A DNA stretch of 64,000 nt from Rhodococcus_G sp042879035 (GTDB lineage Bacteria; Actinomycetota; Actinomycetes; Mycobacteriales; Mycobacteriaceae), in NCBI RefSeq assembly GCF_042879035.1, contig NZ_JBIAOU010000008.1, positions 62,001 to 126,000 on the forward strand, written 5' to 3'. Positions 34,127 through 43,290 of the stretch are shown one piece after another (the first letter of the stretch is position 1; the number at the start of each line of letters is the position of its first letter). The notes beneath the pieces were generated by a model. That model saw only the letters and a program-made list of their open reading frames with translations, did no database searches and was not told the origin of the DNA. The position numbers were made by a program, and so were the translations under genes.

Positions 34127-35512
34127 ATGAGCGATCTGCCCTTCGGTTTCTCGAACTCCGACGACGACCCCGACCGTGACAAGAACGCGTCCGGCGGTCC
34201 GGGCGGTCCTGGCGGGATGCCGTTCGGGTTCGGCGCAGAGGGATTCGACCCCGCCGCGCTCGGTCAGATGCTGACGCAGTTCGGGCAGATGCTCAGCGGC
34301 ATGGGCAGCGCGATGGGGCCCGGCGGGCAGTCCTCGGGCCCGGTGAACTACGACGTCGCCAAGAAGTTGGCGCTGCAGCAGATCGGGTCGGTGACGCCGG
34401 TGTCCGACGGCACCGGCGCCGCGGTCGCCGACGCCGCGCACCTCGCCGAGCTGTGGCTCGACGGGGCGACGACGCTGCCCGCCGGCGCCACCCGCACCGC
34501 GGCGTGGACACCCGCCGACTGGCTCGAGAACACCCTCGACACCTGGAAGCGCCTGTGCGATCCGGTGGCCGAGCAGGTGTCGGGCATGTGGGTGTCCGGG
34601 CTGCCCGAGGAGGCCAAGCAGATGGCGGGTCCGATGCTCGGCATGATCGGGCAGATGGGCGGGCTGGCGTTCGGCTCGCAGCTCGGCCAGGCGCTCGGCC
34701 AGCTCGCGTCCGAGGTGCTGACCTCCACCGACATCGGACTCCCGCTCGGACCGCACGGCGTGGCCGCGCTGCAGCCGGCCGCGATCGAGAAGTTCAGCGA
34801 GGGGCTCGAACAGCCGGACCGCGAGATCCTGGTGTTCCTCGCCGCGCGCGAGGCCGCGCACCAGCGCCTGTTCGTGCACGTGCCGTGGCTGCGGCAGCGC
34901 CTGCTCGCCACCGTCGAGGAGTACGCCCGCGGCATCAAGATGGACTTCTCCGCCATCGAAGAGGCCGCGCAGAACCTCGATCCCAATGCGCTGACCGATC
35001 CGTCGAAGCTCGAGGAGCTGCTGCAGCAGGGCACCTTCGAACCGCAGACCACCCCGGAGCAGAAGCAGGCACTCGAACGTCTCGAGACGCTGCTGGCGCT
35101 GATCGAGGGTTGGGTCGAGACGGTCGTCGCCGAGGCGCTCGGCGAGCGCCTCCCCGGGGTCGCGGCGCTGAACGAGACGCTGCGCCGGCGGCGCGCGACC
35201 GGTGGGCCTGCCGAGCAGACGTTCGCGACCCTGGTGGGTCTCGAGCTGCGGCCGCGCAAGGTTCGCGAGGCCGCGCAGCTGTGGCACCGGCTCACCGAGG
35301 CCGCGGGCATGGACGGGCGTGACGGCGTCTGGGCGCACCCGGACCTGCTGCCGGATTCGAGCGACCTGGACAGCCCGGCCGGTTTTGTGGACCGCGTGGT
35401 CGGCGGCGGGTCCAGCACGTTCGACGATCCGATCGCGCAGCTCGAGGCGCTGCAGGCACGCGAGCGGGAGGAGCGCGGCGAAGGCGGAGACGCGAACGCC
35501 TCCGACGAGTAG
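34127..35512 (+). CDS. DUF2342 family zinc-dependent metalloprotease-like protein
   Basis: 461-aa actinobacterial protein with a Gly/Met/Gln-rich N-terminal region (~20-75), then the helical DUF2342 domain. The family signature REAAHQRLFVHVPWLR, with a histidine following Glu, occupies the place of a metallopeptidase helix near residue 245. Annotated family-wide as zinc-dependent protease or F420-associated, but activity is not demonstrated. It heads the plus-strand run with the ThiF-like and ABC1 genes, as M. tuberculosis Rv3195-Rv3197. The start is ATG 34127, divergent from the PDZ protease across 123 bases, with a weak ribosome-binding site. Confidence 0.85.
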   Translation: MSDLPFGFSNSDDDPDRDKNASGGPGGPGGMPFGFGAEGFDPAALGQMLTQFGQMLSGMGSAMGPGGQSSGPVNYDVAKKLALQQIGSVTPVSDGTGAAVADAAHLAELWLDGATTLPAGATRTAAWTPADWLENTLDTWKRLCDPVAEQVSGMWVSGLPEEAKQMAGPMLGMIGQMGGLAFGSQLGQALGQLASEVLTSTDIGLPLGPHGVAALQPAAIEKFSEGLEQPDREILVFLAAREAAHQRLFVHVPWLRQRLLATVEEYARGIKMDFSAIEEAAQNLDPNALTDPSKLEELLQQGTFEPQTTPEQKQALERLETLLALIEGWVETVVAEALGERLPGVAALNETLRRRRATGGPAEQTFATLVGLELRPRKVREAAQLWHRLTEAAGMDGRDGVWAHPDLLPDSSDLDSPAGFVDRVVGGGSSTFDDPIAQLEALQAREREERGEGGDANASDE

Positions 35513-35612
35513 GTCGACACCCGGCACTTCGCAGGTCACAGCCGATTTCGCCCTGTGGACAACCGGCTTCTCGGGACGGTTCGGCGACCCGGCGACTGGC
35601 ACGCTGACGGGC

Positions 35613-36500
35613 ATGACGACCTCGGTCGGCCCGATCACCGGGCCGCGACTCGACCCCCGCATCGCGGTACTGACCCGTCCCAGCGGCGCAGTGCAGCTGG
35701 GCTGGCATCCGGAGACTGCGCTCGTGCTGCGCCCACCACCGGGCGTGACCGCGACCGCGCTGGCGGGGGTGCTGCGCCTGCTCGACGGCGGTCACAGCCC
35801 GGATCAGGTGGCATGGCAGGCGAACCTGGCCGGGATCGGGGACGGGGAGCTGGCACAGATCCTGGCGGAGCTGGAGGCGGCGGACGTGCTCGTCCGGGCC
35901 CGGCGGGAGCCGGTGGTCCGGTCGGTGCACCTGCACGGACGGGGGCCGCTGGCGGATCGGATCGCCGCGGCCCTGCGCGGCCGCCGGGTGCACGTCGGCC
36001 GGTCCGCCCCCGATCACGCCGCCGACGGCCCGCCGAAGGTCGGGGTCGACTGCGTCGTACTCACCGACGAACTGGTCCCCGAGCCGCGCACCGTCGCCGA
36101 CCTGATGGCCGGGCGCATCGCGCACCTGTCGGTGCGGATGCGGGACGGCCGCGGTGTCGTCGGTCCGCTGGTGCTGCCGGGACGCACGAGCTGCCTGCGC
36201 TGCGCCGATCTGACCCGCACCGATCGCGATCCCGAGTGGCCGCACATCGCGGCGCAGCTCCTCGGCAGGGTCGGGTACGCCGGCCCCGAGGCCGTCCTCG
36301 CGACCGCGGCCCTGGCGGTGTCCGAGCTGACCGCGCTGATCGACGGCGACCCGCACCGGTCCCCCACGACCGTCGACACGACGATCGAACTCGACGTGAC
36401 GCGCACTCAGCTGCTGCGCCGCCGCTGGCAGCGCCATCCCCGGTGCGAGTGCCGCGATCTGACCAGGGATGTAGGCGAAGACTCGGATCGTCGGCCATGA
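35613..36500 (+). CDS. ThiF/E1-like, cyclodehydratase-type protein
   Basis: 295-aa protein resembling the leader-binding/E1-like part of TOMM (azoline peptide) synthetases. An N-terminal winged-helix-like region (~30-95, GHSPDQVAWQANLAGIGDGE) is followed by a Rossmann-like part beginning VHLHGRGPLADRIA. Two cysteine pairs, CLRC in PGRTSCLRCADL and CEC near the C-terminus (HPRCECRDL), fit the structural zinc site of ThiF-like proteins. No precursor peptide or YcaO gene is adjacent, so a natural-product role is not supported. The ATG at 35613 has a weak ribosome-binding site; its stop overlaps the ABC1 gene (ATGA). Confidence 0.8.
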   Translation: MTTSVGPITGPRLDPRIAVLTRPSGAVQLGWHPETALVLRPPPGVTATALAGVLRLLDGGHSPDQVAWQANLAGIGDGELAQILAELEAADVLVRARREPVVRSVHLHGRGPLADRIAAALRGRRVHVGRSAPDHAADGPPKVGVDCVVLTDELVPEPRTVADLMAGRIAHLSVRMRDGRGVVGPLVLPGRTSCLRCADLTRTDRDPEWPHIAAQLLGRVGYAGPEAVLATAALAVSELTALIDGDPHRSPTTVDTTIELDVTRTQLLRRRWQRHPRCECRDLTRDVGEDSDRRP

Positions 36501-37837
36501 TTGGGGACGTGCCTGACATCCCCCGCCGAAGTTCCGCCCGCACCGCAAAACTGGCGAGTATCCCTCTGGGGATCGCCGGGCGGGCCGCTGTCGGCTTCGG
36601 GCGCAAGCTCGCCGGCGGGGATCGGGAGGAGATCGACGCCAGACTCACCCAGCAGGCCGCCGAGCAGTTGTTCACCGTGCTCGGGGAGCTCAAGGGCGGC
36701 GCGATGAAGCTGGGACAGGCCCTGAGCGTGATGGAGGCCGCGGTCCCGGAGGAGTTCGCGGAACCGTACCGGGACGCCCTGACGAAACTGCAGGCCGAGG
36801 CGCCGCCACTGCCCGCGCGCAAGGTGCATCGGGTGCTCGACGAACAGCTCGGCACCCGGTGGCGGGAGCGGTTCGCGAGCTTCGACGACGCTCCGACCGC
36901 GTCCGCGAGCATCGGGCAGGTGCACCGGGCCGTCTGGTCCGACGGCCGCGACGTCGCGGTCAAGGTGCAGTACCCGGGCGCGGACGAGGCGCTGCGAGCG
37001 GACCTGAAGACCCTCTCCCGGATGGCAGGGATGTTCACCGCTGTCATGCCGGGAGCCGACATCAAACCGGTGCTCGACGAGCTCACCGCCCGCACCGAGG
37101 ACGAACTGGACTACCGCATCGAGGCGAACAACCAGCGGGCGTTCGCCGCCGAGTTCGACGGCGATCCGAAATTCTCGATCCCCCGGGTGGTGGCGAGTTC
37201 ACCGAAGGTGATGATCACCGAGTGGATGACCGCGACACCGCTGTCGGCGATCATCACCGGCGGCACCACCGAACAGCGCAACACCGCCGGTGCGCGGCTC
37301 GCCGAGTTCCACTTCGCGTCGCCGGCCCGGGTCGGGCTGTTGCACGGCGATCCCCATCCCGGCAACTTCATGCTGTGTGACGACGGCCGGCTCGGCGTCC
37401 TCGACTACGGCGCGTGCGCCCCGATGCCGGGTGGTCTGCCACCGGTGCTGGGGCGAATGGTCCGCCTCGCACTCGACGAACGTTTCGAGGAACTCACGGA
37501 GTTGTTGCGCGCCAACGGTTTCGTCCTCCCCGGACGAAACGTGACCGAGCGTGAGATCGCGGACTACCTGCGTCCGTTCACCGATCCGATCCACACCGAG
37601 TCGTTCCACTTCACCCGGTCGTGGCTGCAGCGCGCGGCCGGGACGGCGACCGACTTCTCGTCGGACCACTTCCGCACCGCCCGCGCGCTGAACCTGCCGC
37701 CCGAGTACGTGATGATCTTCCGGGTGCTCCTCGGGTCGGTCGGCATCTGCGCGCAACTCGACGCCGAGGCCCCCTACATGGGGATCCTGACGCACTGGCT
37801 GCCCGGTTTCACCGAGGATGTGCGCCGGGCCGAGTAG
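36497..37837 (+). CDS. ABC1/UbiB-family atypical kinase
   Basis: 446-aa member of the UbiB/ABC1 kinase-like family. It has the family KxGQ motif (GGAMKLGQALSVME), the Ala-rich nucleotide loop ASIGQVHRA, Lys in DVAVKVQYPG and the catalytic/metal motifs LLHGDPHPGNF and LGVLDYGACAP. UbiB proteins support quinone synthesis or stress tolerance, and the mycobacterial Rv3197 protein has been linked to macrolide tolerance. Its ATG overlaps the previous stop; a GTG at 36509 is an alternative start. In M. tuberculosis whiB7 follows directly, whereas here ~4.6 kb of other genes intervene. Confidence 0.9.
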   Translation: MIGDVPDIPRRSSARTAKLASIPLGIAGRAAVGFGRKLAGGDREEIDARLTQQAAEQLFTVLGELKGGAMKLGQALSVMEAAVPEEFAEPYRDALTKLQAEAPPLPARKVHRVLDEQLGTRWRERFASFDDAPTASASIGQVHRAVWSDGRDVAVKVQYPGADEALRADLKTLSRMAGMFTAVMPGADIKPVLDELTARTEDELDYRIEANNQRAFAAEFDGDPKFSIPRVVASSPKVMITEWMTATPLSAIITGGTTEQRNTAGARLAEFHFASPARVGLLHGDPHPGNFMLCDDGRLGVLDYGACAPMPGGLPPVLGRMVRLALDERFEELTELLRANGFVLPGRNVTEREIADYLRPFTDPIHTESFHFTRSWLQRAAGTATDFSSDHFRTARALNLPPEYVMIFRVLLGSVGICAQLDAEAPYMGILTHWLPGFTEDVRRAE

Positions 37838-37894
37838 ACACGGCCGGACCGGTCGGTGCACGCCGGCCGGTGACCGGGTTCGGACCCTGCTGCT

Positions 37895-38918
37895 CTACAT
37901 CCCGCGCCGGTCGAACACGGTCGCCCAGTCGTCCCTGATACTCACGGCGGTCCAGTCCCTGACGCCTGCGAGGGCGATCGCCTGTTCGGCTCCTTCCTGG
38001 TAGTCGAACTCACGGGTGGGGTCGTCGTGAACCAGCAGCAGTTGCAGCGAGGGTCGTTCCGGCTGCTCGGAGAACTGCAGCATCGGGATGTCCCCGTTGC
38101 TGTTCCCGACCGCCAGCAGAGGCCGGCGACCGACACGGCTCCAGATCCGGACCGGCTTCTCGGGACCGTCGACCAGGACGTCCAACTCGGGTTGGTGGAT
38201 CAACGTGCCGCCACGGCCGGCGCCGGTCCAGGTCAGTGAGGCGCTGCTTCCGATGACCCGTTCGCGGGGCACCCCGTACACGTCGACTGATCGGCCGCAT
38301 GAAGTCACGGCCGCCGCCGGAGACGATGTAGTTGTGGAACCCGTGGGCCGCGAGGTAGCCGAGCAACTCGATCATCGGCGAGTAGCCGCACGTCAGGTAG
38401 GTGCGGCCGAGGGTGGGATGGTCGGTGGTGCGGAGGAATCGGTCGGCCTGGGCTTCGAAGGCTTCCACCGTGATGTCGGCGAATGCCGTCAGCACCCCGC
38501 CGGCGAACACCTTCACCCCGCTGTCGTCGCCGCGGTAGTGGTCGACGAGGACGCCGGTCAGCCAGCTGTAATCGCGGGTGCAGGCGGCCTGCCAGGGCTG
38601 GCGGGTACGCAGCGACGGATCCTGCTCTGCCATGGCGACCAGACGACGCAGGATGAAGTCGAGTTGGATGGGCATCGGCTTCTCGCACCACAGCGTGCCG
38701 TCGTTGTCGAAGACCGCGATCCGCTCCTCGATCGGGACGGTGGAATCTCCCTCGTCCGTCACGGACCGGACGAAGTCGAGGATGGCCCGTTTGGTGGCGC
38801 CCTCCCGCCAACTCGGGAGCGGATCTCCGCTGCCGAGTCGGCGGGACTCCCCCTGCGGCGAGCCCACAGGGCGCGCGGCCCGCGCCGCGTCCGTCATGGC
38901 GTCGCCCCCGTCATTCAC
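37895..38918 (-). pseudogene. HAD-family hydrolase, interrupted by a frameshift
   Basis: Two overlapping reverse-strand frames together make one haloacid-dehalogenase-type hydrolase. The first (from GTG 38918 or ATG 38897) has IAVFDNDGTLWCEKPMP, the DxDGT nucleophile motif, and runs to VSGGGRDFMRPIS. Near 38287 homology switches to the other frame, continuing VDVYGVPRERVIGSS to PLLAVGNSNGDIPML (motif IV) and the end at 37895. The change is explained by one missing base between AG and TC in ATCAGTCGAC. Either the gene is inactivated or this is a sequencing error. It overlaps the arylsulfatase stop by 8 bases, so the two were co-translated. No premature stop other than the shift is seen. Confidence 0.85.
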
Positions 38919-41268
38919 GGGAGAGCATCGCGACCGCCTCGCGTTCGAGGTCGACGTACGGTTCGCCGCTGACGTCGATCGCCACCCGGTTCAGGGTCCC
39001 GCCGGTGAACGCCCACGGTGCGGCGCCCGGGTAGTCGTCGGTGACCGTTTCCCCGGCGCTGCGACCCACCGTGAGACCCTCCCCCGCGATGCCGAACTTT
39101 CCGGGCTGGGTCCGGATCCGGCCCTCGCCGACCTGACGGTCGCCGTAGTAGAGGCGCAGCACACCATGAGCTGTGCCGGGCGGATCCTCGCCGTCCTTGT
39201 CGAACGACGCGGCCAGGACCACTTTCTCCCCGGTCGGCAGGTCCTCGGTCGCGCTGATCCGCTGCTCCTCGCTGCCGAGGAAGTTGTACACGTAGTGCAA
39301 CCGGTTGTCCTTCACGTAGAGGGCGTGCCCGCCGAACCGGCTGCCGTGCGAGAGCAGCACCCCGGCAGCACCCTGACCGGGCAGATCGACCAGTGCCCCG
39401 ATCGAATAGGACCGGTTGCGGATGTTGACCGCGACCGATTCCGGCACCTCGGCACCCCCACCGCGATACACGTAGCGGTTCCGCGGCGCCGCGAGCTGGG
39501 GACGCGGGGTGGTGAGGATCTCGACGGCGGAGCGGTCGTCGAGTGGGAACGCCCGGTTGGCGCCGGCCTCGTGGAACCACAGGCCGACGAGTTCGGCGAG
39601 CCTGCCGGGCTCCTCGGCGGAGAGGTCGTGCAGCTCGGCCCGGTCCACATCGGTGTGGTACAGCTCCCAGGTGTCGTCGGGGAAGTGACTCCACCCGCTG
39701 ATCGCCGGATGGGTGGTGACGGCCTTCCACCCGTCGTGCCAGATTCCCCGGGTACCGAGCATCGAATAGAACTGGGTGTGCTTCGCCGTCGGGATGGTCT
39801 TCGCGTCGAAGCTGTAGCGCATGCTCACACCCTGCAACGGATGCTGCGTGTAACCCTTGATCGCGTCGGGCAATTCGAGGCCGAGACAGTCCAGCACGGT
39901 CGGCACCAGGTCGATGGCGTGGTGGTACTGGTCGCGGGTCTCACCGCGGGCGGCGATGTTCGCCGGCCACGAGAGAATGCACGGATCGCAGGTGCCGCCG
40001 TTGAACGAGTACCGCTTCCACATCTTGAACGGGGTGTTGAACGCCATCGCCCACCCGTTCGGGTAGTGGTTGTACGTCCTGGTGCCGCCCAGCTCGTCCA
40101 GCTTCGCGAGGTTCTCGGCCAGGTCGTCGGGCACACCGTTGGCAATGTTGTTCTCGTTGACCGAGCCGTTGGGACCGCCCTCACCGCTGGCACCGTTGTC
40201 GGCGACCAGCATGATCAGAGTGTTGTCGAGCTGGTCGATCTCCTCGAGATAGTCCAGTAGTCGACCGATCTGGTCGTCGCAGTGCGACAGGAAACCGGCA
40301 TACACCTCGGCCATCCGGGCGAACAGCCGTTGCTCGTCGGCGGACAGGGTGTCCCAGGGGCGCGTGTAGTCCAGCGGGGGGAACGGCTGCCCGTCGGGCC
40401 CGGTCCGTGCCTCGGGGGTGCCGATCGGGTTGAGCGGCGGCAGCTCGGTGTTCTCCGGGACCAGACCGAGCTCCTTCTGGCGGGCGAGGGTGCGTTCCCG
40501 GATCGCCTCGTATCCCGCGTCGAACCTGCCACGATACCGGTCGGCCCACTCCTGCGGAACATGGTGTGGGGCATGGGCGCAGCCGGGCGCGTAGTACAGG
40601 AACACCGGCCGGTCCGGGGCGATCGCCTTGACGTCGTCGATGTATTCGATGGCCTTGTCGGTGATGTCGACGCTGAAGTGGTAGCCCTGCTCCGGGGTGG
40701 CGGGCTGCTCGACGGTGTGGTTGTCGTGGACGAGGTTCGGGAACCACTGGTTGGTCTCGGCGCCGAGGAAGCCGTAGAAGCGGTCGAAGCCGCGGCCGGT
40801 CGGCCAGTGCCGCTTGCTGGACGCCATGTTCATCTCGTCCTCGGCGCACAGATGCCACTTGCCGACCATCGCGGTGCTGAAACCGTGATCGACCAGGATC
40901 TCGGCGAGGGTGGCGCATTCGGGTGGGATGTGACCGTTCGCGCCGGGGAAACCGACAGCGGCCTCGCTGATGCACGCCATGCCGTTGGTGGTGTGATTAC
41001 GGCCCGTCAGCAGGCAGGACCGGGTCGGTGAGCACAGGGCGGTGGTGTGCCACTGGCCGTACCGCAGCCCGTTCGCCGCGATCCGATCGATGTTCGGTGT
41101 CTCGATCGGACCGCCGTAGCAGCCCAGGGCACCGAACCCGACGTCGTCGAGAACGATGTAGAGCACGTTCGGTACACCGGACGGGGCCTTCGGCTGCTCG
41201 TACGGTCCCCAGTCCGGGACCGAGTCACGAATGTCGAGATTGACGACGCCTCTGAATGGTTTGGCCAT
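38911..41268 (-). CDS. Arylsulfatase (type I, formylglycine-dependent)
   Basis: 785-aa sulfatase hydrolysing sulfate esters. It has the formylglycine site CSPTRSCLLTGRNH, in which Cys is oxidised by a formylglycine-generating enzyme, the metal-binding IVLDDVGFGALGCYGG, and MVGKWHL. A C-terminal beta-rich domain (~570-785) follows. Length and features match the mycobacterial AtsD group. No signal peptide is seen, so it probably acts in the cytosol. AGGAGC lies seven bases before ATG 41268. The gene is upstream of and overlaps the HAD gene on the same strand, suggesting a small sulfur-scavenging operon inserted between ABC1 and whiB7. Confidence 0.92.
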   Translation of the reverse strand: MAKPFRGVVNLDIRDSVPDWGPYEQPKAPSGVPNVLYIVLDDVGFGALGCYGGPIETPNIDRIAANGLRYGQWHTTALCSPTRSCLLTGRNHTTNGMACISEAAVGFPGANGHIPPECATLAEILVDHGFSTAMVGKWHLCAEDEMNMASSKRHWPTGRGFDRFYGFLGAETNQWFPNLVHDNHTVEQPATPEQGYHFSVDITDKAIEYIDDVKAIAPDRPVFLYYAPGCAHAPHHVPQEWADRYRGRFDAGYEAIRERTLARQKELGLVPENTELPPLNPIGTPEARTGPDGQPFPPLDYTRPWDTLSADEQRLFARMAEVYAGFLSHCDDQIGRLLDYLEEIDQLDNTLIMLVADNGASGEGGPNGSVNENNIANGVPDDLAENLAKLDELGGTRTYNHYPNGWAMAFNTPFKMWKRYSFNGGTCDPCILSWPANIAARGETRDQYHHAIDLVPTVLDCLGLELPDAIKGYTQHPLQGVSMRYSFDAKTIPTAKHTQFYSMLGTRGIWHDGWKAVTTHPAISGWSHFPDDTWELYHTDVDRAELHDLSAEEPGRLAELVGLWFHEAGANRAFPLDDRSAVEILTTPRPQLAAPRNRYVYRGGGAEVPESVAVNIRNRSYSIGALVDLPGQGAAGVLLSHGSRFGGHALYVKDNRLHYVYNFLGSEEQRISATEDLPTGEKVVLAASFDKDGEDPPGTAHGVLRLYYGDRQVGEGRIRTQPGKFGIAGEGLTVGRSAGETVTDDYPGAAPWAFTGGTLNRVAIDVSGEPYVDLEREAVAMLSRE

Positions 41269-41452
41269 GATGTCGGCTCCTCATCGGGGTCCCCTTCTCC
41301 ACCCAAGCACGATCGGTCCGACGATCGCTAGAGTCGACACGAGACCGACATTCGCGAACCCGGACACGCAATTCCGGGTCGACAGCCGGGGCCGCGGCTA
41401 CCCGGTGTCTGCCTCGCGCGGCTGCATACGCGGGTGAATACACTGGGCGACC

Positions 41453-42391
41453 GTGCGGATCGCGACCTTCAACGTCAACGGAATCCGGGCCGCGCAGCGT
41501 CGCGGCTTCGAGCAGTGGCTGCGCGAGCGAGATCCGGATGTGGTCGCGCTGCAGGAGATGCGGGCCCCGGCGGCCGCCATCCCGTCCGGGGTGTTCGGCG
41601 CCTATCACCTCGCGTACGACGAGGGTGTGCTCCCCGGACGCAACGGCGTGGCCGTGCTCACCCGCCACGCCCCCGATGCGATTCGCACGTGGACGGGCAC
41701 CGCACTGGTGCGTACGCCTTCCGACACACACACCCACGCAGCGGAACTCGAGCCGACACCGCTGGCCCGGGGACTGCGCGAGTTCGCGGATCAGGGCCGG
41801 TACATCGAGGTGGACCTCGCCGACGCACCGATCACGGTGGCGTCGCTCTACCTGCCGAAGGGTGGCCTGCCCGCGCACCTGCAGAAGCCGGGGAGGATGC
41901 GGGAGGCACCCGACGGCGGTGCCCGGTACGAGCGCAAGATGCGGTTCCTCGACGCGTTCGCGCGGCACCTGACCCGCGCCCGTCGCGACGCCCGCGCCCG
42001 CGGTCGGGAGCTGCTCCTGATGGGCGACCTCAACATCGCCCACACCCGCCACGACGTGCGTAACTGGCGGCGCAGCAACCAGGTCGAGGGCTACCTCCCC
42101 GAGGAACGCGAGTGGTTCGGCTCCATCCTGTCCCCGCGCACCCTCGTCGACGTGGTCCGCACCCGGTACCCGGACATCGACGGTCCCTACTCGTGGTGGT
42201 CGTGGCTGGGGCAGTCGTTCACCAACGACGTCGGGTGGCGGATCGACTACCACCTCGCGACGCCGCGGCTCGCGCGGGCGGCCGTCGAGGCGGGCACCGA
42301 CCGCGAACCGGCTGCGGACCGCCGGATCAGCGACCACGCCCCCGTCGTCGTCGACTACCACCTCGATTCGCTCGGCCCCACTCCCGGCTGA
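41453..42391 (+). CDS. xthA: Exodeoxyribonuclease III (AP endonuclease)
   Basis: 312-aa Mg-dependent exonuclease/AP endonuclease for base-excision repair. It has RIATFNVNGIRAAQ at the N-terminus, catalytic Glu in ALQEMRAP, the NGVAVL strand, GDLNIAHTRHDVRNW and the terminal WRIDYHLATPRL and ISDHAPVVVDY motifs with catalytic Asp and His. The start is GTG 41453. It is somewhat longer than the E. coli enzyme (268 aa) because of inserts around residues 85-105 and 140-160. The stop codon falls within the arm of a 20-bp palindrome. Confidence 0.93.
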   Translation: MRIATFNVNGIRAAQRRGFEQWLRERDPDVVALQEMRAPAAAIPSGVFGAYHLAYDEGVLPGRNGVAVLTRHAPDAIRTWTGTALVRTPSDTHTHAAELEPTPLARGLREFADQGRYIEVDLADAPITVASLYLPKGGLPAHLQKPGRMREAPDGGARYERKMRFLDAFARHLTRARRDARARGRELLLMGDLNIAHTRHDVRNWRRSNQVEGYLPEEREWFGSILSPRTLVDVVRTRYPDIDGPYSWWSWLGQSFTNDVGWRIDYHLATPRLARAAVEAGTDREPAADRRISDHAPVVVDYHLDSLGPTPG

Positions 42392-42437
42392 AGGGCACCT
42401 TCGTGCGCCTGAAGCGTACGAAGGTGCCCTTCAGCCG
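42385..42437. terminator. 20-bp palindrome between convergent xthA and whiB7
   Basis: CGGCTGAAGGGCACCTTCGT, 13-base loop, then its exact complement. The xthA TGA is inside the left arm. It serves as a bidirectional terminator and is a member of the palindrome family at 10.36 and 16.7-16.9 kb. Confidence 0.85.
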
Positions 42438-42485
42438 AAGGGGCTGCGGCGGCGGCGCGGGCGCGAACGGCGGTGCGACGCCCCC

Positions 42486-42779
42486 TCACGCGCAGACGGC
42501 GACCTTGCGGGGGCGGCCGCGGGGACGCTTGCGGGCGATGACGACACCGTGGTCGAGGATCTCCCCACCCCACACCCCCCACGGCTCCCCGCGGTCGAGG
42601 GCCGCGCTCAGGCAGCGGGCCCGCACCGGACACTCGGCGCAGAGGGACTTCGCGAGTTCCAGCTCGGCAGGGGTCTCCCCGAACCAGAGGTCGGGATTGT
42701 CGGCACGGCAAGGCAATTCGCGCTGCACCGGACCGGTCGTGGTGAGTTCGGTGATGGTGCGGACTGTCGCGGTGGACAC
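42486..42779 (-). CDS. whiB7: WhiB7 transcriptional regulator of intrinsic antibiotic resistance
   Basis: 97-aa Wbl protein that binds a [4Fe-4S] cluster and the primary sigma factor to activate drug-tolerance genes. Cluster ligands are Cys in LPCRADNPDLWF and the CAECPVRARC motif; GVWGGEIL is the Wbl G[V/I]WGG turn, and RKRPRGRPRK is the AT-hook specific to WhiB7. The start is GTG 42779, six bases after AAGGAG. It is preceded by a leader with an upstream ORF and terminator and by a WhiB7-type promoter (separate entries). The order whiB7 then uvrD2 on the same strand is as in mycobacteria. Confidence 0.95.
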   Translation of the reverse strand: MSTATVRTITELTTTGPVQRELPCRADNPDLWFGETPAELELAKSLCAECPVRARCLSAALDRGEPWGVWGGEILDHGVVIARKRPRGRPRKVAVCA

Positions 42780-42877
42780 GTCGTGCTCCTTGGGCTCGTC
42801 TTGGGTTCGGGTCGTGGTGCGAACCTGTGGCGGGCCCCCGCGCACCTCCATGCGAGGAGGCGCCCGAAAACACGAAT

Positions 42878-42906
42878 GGCCACGGTCCGCTGGGGCGTCC
42901 GTGGCC
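42878..42906 (-). terminator. Attenuator-type intrinsic terminator in the whiB7 leader
   Basis: On the minus strand, stem GGCCACGG / CCGTGGCC (8 bp, 13-base loop) is followed by ATTCGTGTTTTC, so the RNA ends in a U-rich tract. It sits about 100 bases upstream of the whiB7 start and only 13 bases after the upstream ORF stop. Premature termination here, relieved when ribosomes stall on the upstream ORF, is the known logic of whiB7 control; the mechanism for this copy is inferred. Confidence 0.75.
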
Positions 42907-42919
42907 GGTGGAGAGTTCC

Positions 42920-43156
42920 CTACCGAGAGTGTTCTCGGTTTCCGATCCGGGGCACGGACGACAGAGCTGCTGCGTGTGCGCGACGGCGGACGACGCGCTT
43001 CGGCGCCTCCGCCCACACGGCGGCGGGCAGCTGGGCGGTGGCGGCGACACGGATGGTCGACGCATGTCCACGCGAGGCTTTGCCGTACGCGAAGCTGCCC
43101 AGCACGGAGTTGCCCAGAGCGAAGACGCCCTGCAGGCTGCTGCTGCGATCAATCAT
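42920..43156 (-). CDS. Upstream ORF in the whiB7 leader, 78 codons
   Basis: Short gene starting ATG 43156 with an exceptionally good ribosome-binding site GGAGGTGATC seven bases upstream. It encodes a 78-residue basic peptide beginning IDRSSSLQGVFALGNSV and ending RIGNREHSR. Its last codons and stop (TAG 42922-42920) lie within a small hairpin (CCGAGA-ACAC-TCTCGG, 42923-42938) placed just ahead of the terminator. The peptide resembles no enzyme; it is most likely translated to sense ribosome inhibition. It lies downstream of the whiB7 promoter by about 90 bases. Confidence 0.7.
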   Translation of the reverse strand: MIDRSSSLQGVFALGNSVLGSFAYGKASRGHASTIRVAATAQLPAAVWAEAPKRVVRRRAHAAALSSVPRIGNREHSR

Positions 43157-43251
43157 GTTTCCGATCACCTCCCTTGTCGTTCGTGCGGTCCTCGGCGACG
43201 AGCGCCGAGGGTGGTCGTGACGGCAGACCGCAGCCCGCAACGTCGAAATCC

Positions 43252-43290
43252 AGGGTAGGTGGAACGACCCGAACCACACAACCCATTTTT
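43252..43290 (-). promoter_or_regulatory. WhiB7-autoregulated promoter
   Basis: Minus strand: AT-rich AAAAAT (43290-43285), three bases later -35 TTGTGT (43281-43276), an 18-base spacer, then -10 TACCCT (43257-43252). An AT-rich block directly upstream of -35 is the contact of the WhiB7 AT-hook in mycobacterial target promoters. The element abuts the uvrD2 stop codon. Confidence 0.75.
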
